In this document: positions 1 to 10,359 of the stretch, in pieces
Position numbering within the stretch: position 1 is the first letter of the stretch
How the letters are laid out: every line of letters begins with the position of its first letter
DNA from: Spirodela intermedia
Lineage: Eukaryota > Streptophyta > Magnoliopsida > Alismatales > Araceae
DNA: 64,000 nucleotides
NCBI GenBank assembly: GCA_902729315.2
Contig: LR746264.1
Span: 10,261,878 to 10,325,877 of the forward strand
Reading direction: 5' to 3'
Translations under genes and position numbers: made by a program
The notes under the pieces: model-generated
The model's input: only the letters and a program-made list of their open reading frames with translations
Databases searched by the model: none
What the model was told of the DNA's origin: nothing

Positions 1-1200
1 ACCTATCCCGTCTCACCAGATGTATGATATTTCTGTCATTATGTATTTTACTAACGAAGAGACGCGGATTCCCTTCGGATTCTGCCCAGAATATTAGGTT
101 AATCCTTCTCTCTGACCCCTTGACCTCCTGGTCAACTCACGCGTGGCCGCAAAAAAGAAGACAGGATGAGGACTAACGGTAGAAGAAGTCAGATGATACA
201 TTTAAGATTATGAGGAGGAAGACGCGTCCAATGAACATCTATACATCGGATCGCGCGCATGCAGCGGGCTGCCCCCAGACTGGTCGGCTCGACCGACGGT
301 CTCCGAGTCGCTATCAGCGAGATGCCGTCGGCTCGGCGGAGACCCACCCGAGCGCCAGCCATGCCGGGAGGACCCACTGGAACGAGCCTCTCTCCATCTC
401 CAGCTCCTCGGATGGGAGCAACCCTCGGCCCGTCGCGGCGGCCATCAGCGATCAACCAGATGAAGGGAGATAGATGCTCCTGGCTGCTGATATCGATCAG
501 CCAAATGTTCAAAGAAACTCGCAGGAAGGGCACCGGAGACGAGATGGGTCCACGTGTGGGCGCTCGATTTCATTTAAAGAAGGAAGAGGGAGCCTGCGGC
601 AGTCTGCGAAAATGAAGACTGGCCGCTGGGATGGCCCGCATGTTAGAGAACGAAAGAGAGAGAGAGAGAGCGAGAGAAGAACTCTTCGAAGCCCACCCCT
701 CGAAGCATCGGCTTTCCCCGCCGGCAGGGCTACTACCTCCTCCCCGGAAACGGGCTTCACGTGTGAAGCGGTGAGGACATGATGGCCGGCGGAAGAGCCC
801 CCACCTGCGTCTCCTCCCCGGCTCCTCCCTCCTCCTCCTCGCGACGACGAGACCTCAATTAATATAAACTTTAAGCGACATAACTCCGCTCCTCCATGGT
901 TCCCGCGGCAGTGAAGACTACCGCCGGAACAGCCTGGTTCGGCATTCCGGCGTATTTTTCCCCCGCAGAGACATCGAGACGAGCTCTAGACAACCACACG
1001 TGAAGCTAATCTAGCGAGCCAGAGAGACAGAGAGAGAGAGAGGGAGTAAGTCTCCTCCTCCACGGAGGGGGAGATCTACGTGGCGGTCCAGCTGGCAGTC
1101 AAATGATTGCGGTCTCCGAAATATTTTCGGACAAATGGTGATGATGACGAGGAATAATAAAATTAGTGCCATAAATTGGGGAGCCATAGATCCACCGGTG
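1..1200. other. Left-edge intergenic sequence, no supported gene
   Basis: No open frame here shows a recognisable domain. Candidate frames are short, overlap one another on both strands and have arginine/serine-rich compositions typical of GC-rich noncoding DNA. A short GA run lies near 654-675 and another near 1027-1045. A stretch around 855-1045 (AT-rich start followed by GA-rich sequence) resembles a promoter plus 5' leader, but no long frame follows it. Confidence 0.5.
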
Positions 1201-1212
1201 TGTTGGGTGGCT

Positions 1213-1580
1213 TGGGCCCACGCCCATCCCGGTCCGATTCACCCGATCCGGCCGCCACGAGCGTCGCCATCACGACGACCAGCGCACGTGCGCGAGGGGG
1301 GAACACGCGTGAGTGGGCCCACCGATCTGACCGCCATCCAGTGGTGCAACGAATCTGATGGCGATGGTTAGCATAACACTGGGGGAGGTCGCTTCTGGAC
1401 TCGACGACGACCTGACTGGGGCGAGAAGACGGAAGCCCAGTATTGACTGGGTTTGGAGCATCCAAAGGCCCAATTAAAATTGTACAGTGGGCTGGCCCAC
1501 AAGTTAGACAGGGAAACACCCATTCGAGGCACAGCTGAATTGAGGCCAACCTGTATTCGGGCCACTCATAGGCCCATTAA
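1213..1580. promoter_or_regulatory. Cluster of site II (TGGGCC/GGCCCA) elements
   Basis: The motif TGGGCC or its complement, or the close variant TGGGCT, occurs at about 1213, 1314, 1467, 1487, 1494, 1559 and 1570. The copies near 1487-1500 form a GTGGGCT/GGCCCAC palindrome. In plants such clusters are bound by TCP-family factors and sit in promoters of housekeeping genes. No clear coding region starts beside it: the RING gene to the right is on the minus strand and ends at 2239. A noncoding first exon running rightward from about 1620 is possible but unproven. Confidence 0.35.
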
Positions 1581-2238
1581 GGAGGATTGCGGGCCATCGT
1601 GTCAAAACAGGAATTTCCTCCTCTTCCTCTGTCTGGTTCGTCGTTTTCCTCCGGTTCTCTTCTTCATGCCGGCGTAGAGGGTGGACGGCCGCCGTGAAAC
1701 AAGGAAATCTCAGCGGTGAGTACTTTCTGTCGACGAGGAGAACATCCCAAGCTGATGACAGTCAACCCCGGTAGAGGACCTTCGGAGTGGACTGCGACGA
1801 GGGGAGAGAGAGAGAGAGAGAGAGGCCGGAGGCAGAGAACCAGACAGCGTGGGATTTAATAAGAAGCGGTGCTCGTCCGTGATCAGAGGCGGCGACGTCG
1901 GGACAAACCAGCAAGAACCCTAAGACATCCAACTGGGTGAGAGACGCCACGACAGAGAAATTTGAAAAAACTGTGGGTGATGGTGCCCCAGAGGCTGAGA
2001 TTCCGCCATGGCAGGGCAGACGGCTCCACGTTCTGCAATTCTCGCATCGTCTTCCGTATTATCCGCAAATATCTCGATACGGGGAGAGAGAAAGAGGATC
2101 TGAATTTTTTCTTTTTCCTGCTGCTCCTGAATTTACAGTGGAAATGATGACGGGAGAGGGGCGATCGATTGCTGGGAAGAAGAGGCGACGTCTGGGGCCC
2201 CTGTGACAGGAGGATGGTTCCGATTCCTTCACGCCCAG

Positions 2239-3411
2239 TTACCGTCCGGAGATCCCAGCGGGATTTGCAGGCTCCGGGATCGAACTGTGGTTGCCGGGCC
2301 TCCTGTCGATCCAACCGAACGAAGAAGACGAAGAGGATGATCGCCGGCGAAGCCCAAGCAGGAACAAGAGATTGCGGAACGCATTCCCAATCCCTCTGCT
2401 TGCTCTCGACCGGCCGCTTCTCCAGTTCGATGGCATCCTGCTCTGCGCGGCGCCGCCGCCTGCGTTGAACCCGCCGTCCATCTCCGTAAAAACCCCGGGA
2501 AGGCCCGTCTCGCCGGCGCTCCTCCCGCCGGAGAATCTGCCCACGGCGAAGCCGCCGCCGGGAAGCCTCCAAATCGTGAGCCCCACCGCACTGCTCTCGT
2601 CGGCGTCGGATTCCTGCAGAGTTCTCTCCTCGCCGGCGGGCATCTCGTGGCGGCAAACAGGGCAGGAATTCCTCAGCGACAGCCACGGCAAGATGCAGTC
2701 ATGGTGGTAGATGTGCCTGCAGGGCATCTCCCGAGCTTCAAGCCCTAGTTCGAAGGGCTCCTTGCAGACGGCGCAGTGAGCTTCCATACAGAGATGGGAT
2801 TCAGCGATCTCGATCGTCGGCATGGAGTCAATGGCCGCGGTGGACGCCGGAGGGTTCTCACATCCTCGAGCTCTGCCGCCGCCGGTCAAGTCCAACTGGG
2901 CCAGCTGCTCCAGCAGGCGGTCAACGCCGGAGCCCATCAGAAAATCGGACATGCTCGCCGGCAAGGGCCTCAAGCCCGACCCCGCGCCGTCGTCGTAGTA
3001 GTACTCGAAGATTCCAGCGCCGCCGGATTGGCCGCGGAGGACGATGATCGGGTTGAAGGGGGATCTGTCCCAAGCGGCAGCGTGTCTGAAGCGGCGGAGG
3101 TCCATGTCGGAATGGCGGGTCAGGCGGCGGGAAGCGGCGGCGCTGAGGATCGACATCGTGACGGGCGGCCGCGGCCGCGGCGGCGACCGGCGCCGCCTGA
3201 ACTCGCCGCCTGGACCCGACGACGCGTCGACCTCCTCCAGGAATCCCGTCGCGCAGTCAGCGCACGAGAAAGGATCCTGCGCGGAGACCCTGACGAATCG
3301 GGTGCAGCGATGGCACCAGTAGGATGACGGCGACGCGGCGGCGCCGGCGGCGGCGAGGTCCGTGGAGGGCACGGCACCCGCCGTCGCCGTCACCCCAGCG
3401 CGATAAGGCAT
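2239..3411 (-). CDS. RING-H2 E3 ubiquitin ligase of the RDUF (DUF1117) type
   Basis: A 390-residue intronless protein, predicted to transfer ubiquitin from an E2 enzyme to target proteins. An N-terminal zinc ribbon has CxxC pairs at residues 33/36 and 50/53. The RING-H2 finger spans 213-253 with ligands C213, C216, C231, H233, H236, C239, C250 and C253, all present. The C-terminal DUF1117 segment starts near residue 279 (TIWRLPGGGFAVGRFSGG) and ends in an Arg/Ser-rich tail. This order (zinc ribbon, RING-H2, DUF1117) matches the Arabidopsis RDUF1/RDUF2 group, which is linked to abscisic-acid and drought responses. The ATG at 3409-3411 gives a normal N-terminus just ahead of the zinc ribbon. 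GC content is very high and the frame is uninterrupted. Substrate is unknown. The large minus frame at 1883-2686 is a shadow of this gene. Confidence 0.93.
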   Translation of the reverse strand: MPYRAGVTATAGAVPSTDLAAAGAAASPSSYWCHRCTRFVRVSAQDPFSCADCATGFLEEVDASSGPGGEFRRRRSPPRPRPPVTMSILSAAASRRLTRHSDMDLRRFRHAAAWDRSPFNPIIVLRGQSGGAGIFEYYYDDGAGSGLRPLPASMSDFLMGSGVDRLLEQLAQLDLTGGGRARGCENPPASTAAIDSMPTIEIAESHLCMEAHCAVCKEPFELGLEAREMPCRHIYHHDCILPWLSLRNSCPVCRHEMPAGEERTLQESDADESSAVGLTIWRLPGGGFAVGRFSGGRSAGETGLPGVFTEMDGGFNAGGGAAQSRMPSNWRSGRSRASRGIGNAFRNLLFLLGLRRRSSSSSSSFGWIDRRPGNHSSIPEPANPAGISGR

Positions 3412-3883
3412 CCGGAGAAACCTCGGTGCCCGCCCGGGGGGAAGGATCTCACAGCCGTCCCAGATTTCTCTTCACAAACCAAGAAAAATCCGGCGACGAT
3501 AATCCTCCTCCTCCGTTCCCCAAAGAACTCAAACAAATCAACTCAGGGGAGACGAAAATCGGCGTTCCTCTCCTGGCCGGCCGCCGAGGGAGCAACCCAG
3601 GGTGGCGAGAGACGACCGATGACGGAGGAAGCGGTGAGACTCAGGCGGCGTCTGTGTGGTGGGTAGATGTGTGTGAACCAGAGCCACTCGCCGCTGGATA
3701 ACAAACAGGGAGGGAGGAGGGACCGAGAAGGGGACCGCGAGGGCGGCGAGTCGAGGGTCAAGATAATAAATGGAGGCGACGGCTGTTTTATCGTCTTCCC
3801 TCCTCCATTGCCGTGACGAGGAAGCTTCCCCTTTGTCCTTCGCTGCGCCCTCTTCTCACGCTGGCTTCTCTGTGATACGCCTC

Positions 3884-3922
3884 CTCTCTCTCTCTCTCTC
3901 CTTTTCTCTGCGTGCTCGTCTG

Positions 3923-3961
<39 letters not shown>
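3884..3961. repeat. Paired CT and GA microsatellites upstream of the RING gene
   Basis: A CT run (about 3884-3901) is followed after about 25 bases by an AG run of about 17 units (3926-3961). The two tracts are complementary and could fold into a hairpin. They lie about 470-550 bp upstream of the RING-gene start codon, so they fall in its promoter or 5' leader. GAGA-type tracts in plants bind BBR/BPC factors; that role here is inference. Confidence 0.8.
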
Positions 3962-3964
<3 letters not shown>

Positions 3965-4159
3965 CTACCGTGCTCTCGACACCGTCTTTTGTCGCACATG
4001 CCCGTTTATTGAACGATGTCGTCCGGAATAAGAAACAGGCGGAGGCCGAGCGAGTGGGCTCTGGCTGGGATATCTGAGCCAACTGATCCCTACTACTCTG
4101 ATCCCGGGCGTGGGCCGAGCAAGCGTCCGCAAGTATTATCAATCCCTCCGCCAATATTC

Positions 4160-5827
4160 CTTTTCCTCCTCAAAATTTCAACGTTTTGAAGATTATTTTA
4201 ATTAAATATTTCTCATACTATACATGTATGCATGGAAGCTACTAAGGATGTCCTTCGTGGTTTCTAGATTCCAAGGATCTACGCAGGGTCAACCGCTCTC
4301 ATATGGTCCAATCCACTACCAAAAGAGGAAATCACATATATAACTTGTGAATTATTTTATATGAAATTATTAAGACCCTTGGAGAATTAAATATGAAATT
4401 ATAGAATGGGTCAAGCTTGTCCTGAAGGGGTTTGTTCTTAAGAAAACTGATAATATCAGCCCAAATTATTGATGCTAGTGTGAGTTCATGGCTCTTTGTA
4501 TGGACCATAGCTTTGGGGACATGACTCACGATAAAAAGGTAGAATTGGCCATTTATCCATGAGAGAATATATGGACTCAATGTGGGTAGCGTTATTCCAA
4601 GTTTAAAATATGAAGATATCAATTATTGATATTATTGTATTGGTCTTATGATGCCTTCATTATAAATTTTATACTTTGTGATGTCCATAGATATCTATGC
4701 TCGTAAGTTATAGCACACCCCATAATAAGCACTTATTGAAAGAGAGGGTGAGAGATGCTGCCTAAATGAGTGCTTTTTCTGATGCTGAGAAAATAGACAT
4801 TTCATATGAACATCATCATCATATTATCATATTATTATTTATTGAATGACGTGGAGTTTATGATAACTATTTTCATTAACCATTATAAATTTCATACAAA
4901 TTTTTGAGGTTGGATGGATGTATTGTGTCTTCACACCTTGAAGGAAAATATAGTTCATAGATGAATTATTGCCAACTTCACACTAATAATGCCAACTTGC
5001 CTCATATTGAGTAAGAAATAACATGATGTTTATAGATGAATATTTTTTTAATAAATTATTAGTAAAAAATCCATAATTGTTATTTTTTTAGGCCCGTTAT
5101 TAAAGTAAAAGACTAAAACATGTAATATAGAGTGGTCTTTAATATCAAAACTTTCCACATCTTATTGAAAATTTCATTGAAAAACAAAATATGGCAGCTA
5201 ATTCACCACATTTTCAACATGCTACGTTCATCATAGCATATGAATAATGTTTAAGTCAACTCTTCTTGCCAAATATCTACTATTTTATTTATTACTATTA
5301 TATGAGTTCTGAATATTATTTTACTATCATTAAAAGTAAGTGTTGATCACACATTGCCCTTACCAAGATCCATGAGTTTATAGAATAAATATTAAATATT
5401 TATCGTATCTAAAGGCATTAATTTATGGGCATGGGCTAGTGTCAAGTGTCTGGCATACATATTCAAAGCTATGAATTTTAGGACTCAAGATACCTTCAAG
5501 TTCAATGATAAGGACAACTAAAGTCAAGAATTTAGGGCAGCAACTTTGTGCCAAATGCTTAGTAATGTAACACAAGATGTCACCATTTTTGTTAAGTTTT
5601 TCTATTTCACTATAAAATCAATGAAAGTTAAGTACAATTCCTTGTAAGAGTCTAGTTGGTAATATATACTACCTTATGTAAATCTGGGAGTAGCCCCTTT
5701 TCTTCCAAAAATAGTTGGCCACCTTAGTAATTCCCGATATATTCTTCAAAAGTGTTACTTGCTTGCCACGACCAAAGGGCTGATTTCGACCTTTATTATT
5801 ACTTTATATGGCCTACTAATATCAAAC
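4160..5827. other. AT-rich intergenic spacer
   Basis: About 1.7 kb of AT-rich sequence. The only frame of note (4332-4622, minus, 96 residues) resembles no family I know and has spacer-like composition. No RNA gene, repeat boundary or coding exon can be supported. Confidence 0.6.
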
Positions 5828-6010
5828 GAGAGAGTGGGAGAGAGAGAGAGAGAGAGGCAGGGAGGGAGAGAGAGGGAGGGAGAGAGGGAAGGAGAGAGAG
5901 AGAGAGAGAGGGAGGGAGAGAGGGAGAGAGGGAAGGAGAGAGAGAGAGAGGAGAGAGGGAGAGAGAGGAGGGAGAGAGGAGAGAGGGAGAGAGAGAGAGG
6001 GAGAGAGGGA

Positions 6011-6062
<52 letters not shown>

Positions 6063-6199
6063 GGAGAGAGAGAGAGGGAGAGGGAGGGGAGAGATAGAGA
6101 GGAGAGGGGAGATAGAGAGGAGGGAGTAGAGGAAGGAGAGAGAGAGAGAGGGAGGGAGAGAGGGAGGAGAGAGGAAGGAGAGAGAGAGAGGGAGGGAGG

Positions 6200-6230
<31 letters not shown>

Positions 6231-6685
6231 AGAGAGAAGGAGGAGGGAGAGGGAGATAGAGAGGAGGGAGAGGGAGATAGAGAGGGAAAGGAGAGAGGAA
6301 GGAGGAGAGAGAGAGAGAGGGAGGAGAGAGGGAGGGAGAGAGGGAAGGAGAGAGAGAGAGAGAGGGAGGGGAGAGAGGGAGGGAGAGGAAGAGAGAGAGA
6401 GGGAGGGAGAGAGGGAGGGAGAGAGGAAGGAGGAGAGAGAGAGAGAGAAAGGGAGGGAGAGAGAGAGAGAGGAGAGGAGGGAGAGAGAGAGGAGAGGAGG
6501 GAGGAGAGAGAGAGGGAGGGAGGGAGAGAGAGAGAGAGGAGAGGGGAGAGTAGAGAGGGAGGGAGAGGGGAGATAGAGAGGGAGGGAGAGAGGGAAGGAG
6601 AGAGAGAGAGAGGGAGGGAGAGAGGGAAGGAGAGAGAGAGAGAGGGAGGGAGAGAGGGAAGGAGAGAGAGAGAGAGGGAGGGAGG

Positions 6686-6725
<40 letters not shown>
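5828..6725 (+). repeat. Long GA/GGGA purine-rich simple repeat, about 0.9 kb
   Basis: Nearly every base on the plus strand is A or G, in shuffled units of GAGA, GGGAGG, GGAAGG and GAGGAG, with only about a dozen pyrimidines interrupting. Higher-order units recur, for example a block ending in AGGGAAGGAGAGAG repeated several times near 6570-6680. Frames of Arg/Glu/Gly called across it are artefacts. Mirror-like homopurine tracts of this kind can adopt triplex (H-DNA) structures and are prone to slippage and assembly error. Confidence 0.95.
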
Positions 6726-8742
6726 CTATCAGAGCCTTGTAACCTAGTATTGAGGCTATTTGTACCTCTGTCTTAAAGCATTCTTCCTCTTATGAATTTT
6801 CTTTTCTCAAGGAAAAGTGACTTATTGACAGATTATCTGCAAAGAACATCGTTCAATCTCTCCTTGAGATAAGAAGGTATGGGAGGGTTTTTATTTCAGT
6901 CATCACACCATAAAAAGTATGAAATGCCCAGGAGAACAAGGAAAATGGATTATGGCCCATCCATCCTAAATTGCCCATCTTGTATTTGATGTTAGATTGG
7001 TTTCAATCGTATCACAGAGTCTTCCTTGGTTTTGGAACGAATTATCGTTTCTTTATGTTGGCTGATAATATTAGAAGGATAATATAATGACACCCAGACT
7101 GTGAAACTACGGGCCATTAGTTTGCTAGTATTCACAGATTAGCACGAGCAGATATATATTGATGACATGAATAAAGTTTCATTTTCCAATAAGCAGGTGT
7201 TTAATATCACTCATCAATTCCTTCGCCACAAGAATGACATCCGTCGTGTTACGCCTAGATAGTTAATTTCCGAGAAGGACGAGTTTGCTTAGAATATTAG
7301 AGTCAAGAAGTCAGTTTTCGTTCAGGATGGAGAGTTGACTTCTAAGAAGGGATGACATGTCGACCAGAATTTTCATCAGGTCAAACCAGAGTCAAGTTGT
7401 TTAAAACCCACTTGGACGAGTCAAAAGGGCAGATGCTTATGCCAAACTTTGACTCCTCCCAAAAACTGAACAGGAAAGAAACGATTGCCTTGTACTCCAC
7501 GTTAAGGTACCAAGTGGGCAGTGCTACCTTCATGGGAGAAGAAGGGTTTGCGTTCGAGATAAAGGCGTTGACTCGTCCCAACAAGATCCGTCGTTTATTA
7601 TCCATGCTACGGATCGAGTGGGCAACAATTAGCTGCATCTCACAAGAACGGATTTATGTTCAAGATTGCGTACCGACTCTTCTGGAGACGGTCAAATTAA
7701 AGGCGAAAATCTCACCGCCGGAACATCCATCCTTGTTTAGTCCCCATGATCGGATCACGGGCGTCGACGATAGCTAGTTCACGAGTCTGCGTCTTAAACA
7801 TGGGTGGGTCAGTTCAGTAGTGCAATGATGCAGGCTACCAACGTAGACTTACCACGATGGCTGCTATCGAATCTAGCAGACGTATGGGTGAGACCGGCGC
7901 GGGATATCCGTTGGCGAACGGCGATCTACCATTTGAAGATCTACACCATCCCCGACAGATGAGAGGGAACGATCGTCCTCAACAGCTGCCACTGGTTCAT
8001 GAACATCAACTGATTTGGATGGCGCCATTAGTGGGAGTTAAGTGGACGAAAATGAAGCTCATTAATTGACAGGATTCGTTCCCTTTGGAAGACGACGTGT
8101 GGAAATCTATGGTGGGAATCATCAAGCATGACGCCATGTTATGGACTTGGGACCTCTCTCTCCCTCCCCCTCTCATTCTCCAACTCACTCTCTATTTATA
8201 TGTATATGTATATAAAAAGAAAATAAAATTATTGGGCATTGAATGTAGTGGGAGTATTTTTTATTGCTTATTTTATTTGTGGCTATTAATGAATAACTGT
8301 AACAGGCTGATCGAGAACACGTTGACTGTCGGGTATCATCGTGCTGACCATGTAGACAAATATGTTACGTTTGCGCTCTGAGAATAAGCATTAAACTTCG
8401 TTTAATTCGCTAGACAAATGGCAGTAAGCTCGTTGTCAACCTTCGCAAGGCATTTCGCTTGCCGACTTTGCAATCGATTGGGGCGATGATGCTCCTAATA
8501 TCTGTTATTATTCTCTGACTAAGTGTACGTACATATGATTCAGTACGATAATTGAAGATATGCCTGGTCAAGGCAAGAACAACAACAGAGATCAGGAAGA
8601 TCATCGCCTCAATCGATTCGAATATCAGCAACCGATATGGAAAGTAGATCTGCTACTGCTGTCCAGAGTAGAGTAAAAATATATAACCCGCATGCGTATT
8701 ATCAAGAATCCACAGTAGAGTCGAGCAGCCTGGGGCTGTGTC
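6726..8742. other. Intergenic spacer between the GA repeat and GPAT
   Basis: No recognised gene. A 141-codon plus-strand frame at 7352-7777 has mixed composition and no motif I recognise; I treat it as unsupported. Within 7300-7700 the W-box core (TTGAC or GTCAA) occurs about eight times. The segment 8640-8742 is probably the 3' untranslated region of the GPAT gene on the minus strand. Confidence 0.5.
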
Positions 8743-10359
8743 CTAGCTCGAACGATCCGTCCTTCCTTCATTGCCGGCGAGCAACATGTACTTGTCCTTC
8801 CTGGTGTAGTCTGAGCACTCGAATCCCAGCACGTCTGCGAGCATCCTCTGGACACCGTTGGCCACCTCCTGGGGCCGCTTCCCAGCGGCGCAGGTCTCCT
8901 CCGGCGGTAGCTGGTCGAGGAAGGTCACCTCGTAGACTGGCCTAGGGTTCATGAGGAAGAAGATCGGATCCATACCCTTCCATCCCCTAGCCGTTGTCGG
9001 GTAGAACATGCCGACTCGGCAGTCTAATGCCACGGGTACTATTCGATCCGTCAGCTCGGCGAAGAGCATGGAGAACCTGAGGAGGAAGGGTTCCCGGCAG
9101 GTGGTGCCCTCGGGGCACACGATGAGGTCTCCCTTGGCGAGCTCCTCTTTGATGCGCTTGGCGTCCGCCTCACGCTCCCTCGACAGCCGCAGTAACCTCA
9201 CTGGCGAGATGACCTCCGTTAGGCGGGAGATGGAATAGGTAACCGAGGGGATCTTGCGTCCGAGAGTGACAGAGATGGTGATGCCGTCCATGAGGGTGCG
9301 GTGGTTGGACACGAAGAGAACGCCGCTCCTCGTGTTCGTCGCCGGCGGCGGCGGCCGGCCGCGCACGATCAGCTCGCCGCCGAAGTATCTGAGCAGAGGG
9401 CGAATCCAGTGGAAGGGAGCGGCCAATCCAGCAACCGTGCGCACCAGTGCGAGGATTACGCCGAGCGGTATCCAAAGGACGACCAGAAGGGCCGTGGCGG
9501 GCGTGGGGCGGCGCACGAGGCGGCCGTCGTGGAAGACGACGGGTTTCATTGGCGCCACCTTATCCTCCTCGAGCCCGGCGGCGAACTGAGGACGGAGCTT
9601 CTCCTGAAACATTGGTAAGTACCGCGCGACCTTAGATCAAACAGAATACCCTCCGCGAGCATTATATGCATTTAAATGTCTGCTGTCCACCGCGTGGTGT
9701 CGCGGTAGAGGTCTGGGCAGGGTTTCATTCCCTCCCCCCCCCCCGCGCGCAGTAAAAATAAACAGAAGAGAGGCAGTGGAGGAAGGGTTTCCAGTGGCGG
9801 AGCTCACGCTGTAGAGGGAGTGAGTCGTGGTCCTGCGGAGATCGAGTGGAGGACTGCCGCTGCAACTCACCACCGAGTCTGCTTGCTTCTCGAGGAACCC
9901 GGTGGCGATCCCGAACCGGTTGACCGAAAGTTCGGCACTGACGACCTCGTCCGCGCCGAGGTGCTCCTTGGCAAACCACGATACCATCGTCCGCGGCAGC
10001 GCCGTCACAACAGCCCTTCTCCGGCGGGAGCTGAACAGCCGCCACGCTCCGGGATCAACATCCTCGGCGAAGAACTTGGGCAGTACGGCCCTCGCGACCG
10101 TCGCGATCTCGGTCTCCCGCACACCCGCGACCGCCGCGAAGACCATCACTCGGAGCGCCAGGTCGCCGTGGCCGGCGGCGCGGAGGAGCGAGATGACGGG
10201 CCAGAGGAGGAGGAGGAGAACGAAGCGAATGAGGCCGGAGGCCTCGAAGGCGACGAGCATGAAATAGGGGAATGGATCGGGGTCCTTGAGCAGCGTCCCC
10301 TCCAGCCCCGCCACGACGAATTCCCCCCCTAACTTGCCGGAGATCCTGCCTTCCGCCAT
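8743..10359 (-). CDS. Glycerol-3-phosphate acyltransferase, GPAT5/7-like
   Basis: Two exons on the minus strand: 10359-9808 and 9603-8743. The intron 9807-9604 (204 bp, phase 0) has donor GTGAGC and an acceptor ending TTTCAG. The joined protein is 470 residues. A HAD-like N-terminal half with a membrane segment at about 31-59 precedes a second hydrophobic stretch at about 219-242 and the acyltransferase core: NHRTLMD at 284-290 (H285 and D290 of the HX4D box) and [10 protein letters not shown] at 347-356. Such enzymes transfer acyl groups to glycerol-3-phosphate for cutin or suberin at the ER. The HAD motif reads GLEGTLLK (18-25), lacking the two aspartates of phosphatase-competent GPAT4/6/8, as in the GPAT5/7 suberin clade. 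The hinge and the C-terminus look shorter than in Arabidopsis GPAT5. The start is the ATG at 10357-10359; the frame extends upstream only to a GTG. Confidence 0.92.

Noticed and set aside
896-1003. 35-residue small ORF after a TATA-like AT-rich stretch
   Set aside because: Too short to support without conservation or expression; no motif.
1883-2686. 267-codon minus frame overlapping the RING gene
   Set aside because: It lies in another frame of the GC-rich RING gene, has no domain and is Arg-rich; the RING frame has all zinc ligands.
5752-6129. Arg/Glu/Gly-rich frames in the GA block
   Set aside because: They are produced by the simple repeat; no complex sequence is present.
7352-7777. 141-codon plus frame
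   Set aside because: No recognisable motif, no clear start context and no neighbouring exons; left as unsupported.
9613-9807. Reading GPAT as two separate proteins
   Set aside because: The frames join through a GT-AG phase-0 intron into one normal GPAT; the second frame's apparent start lies in the intron acceptor.
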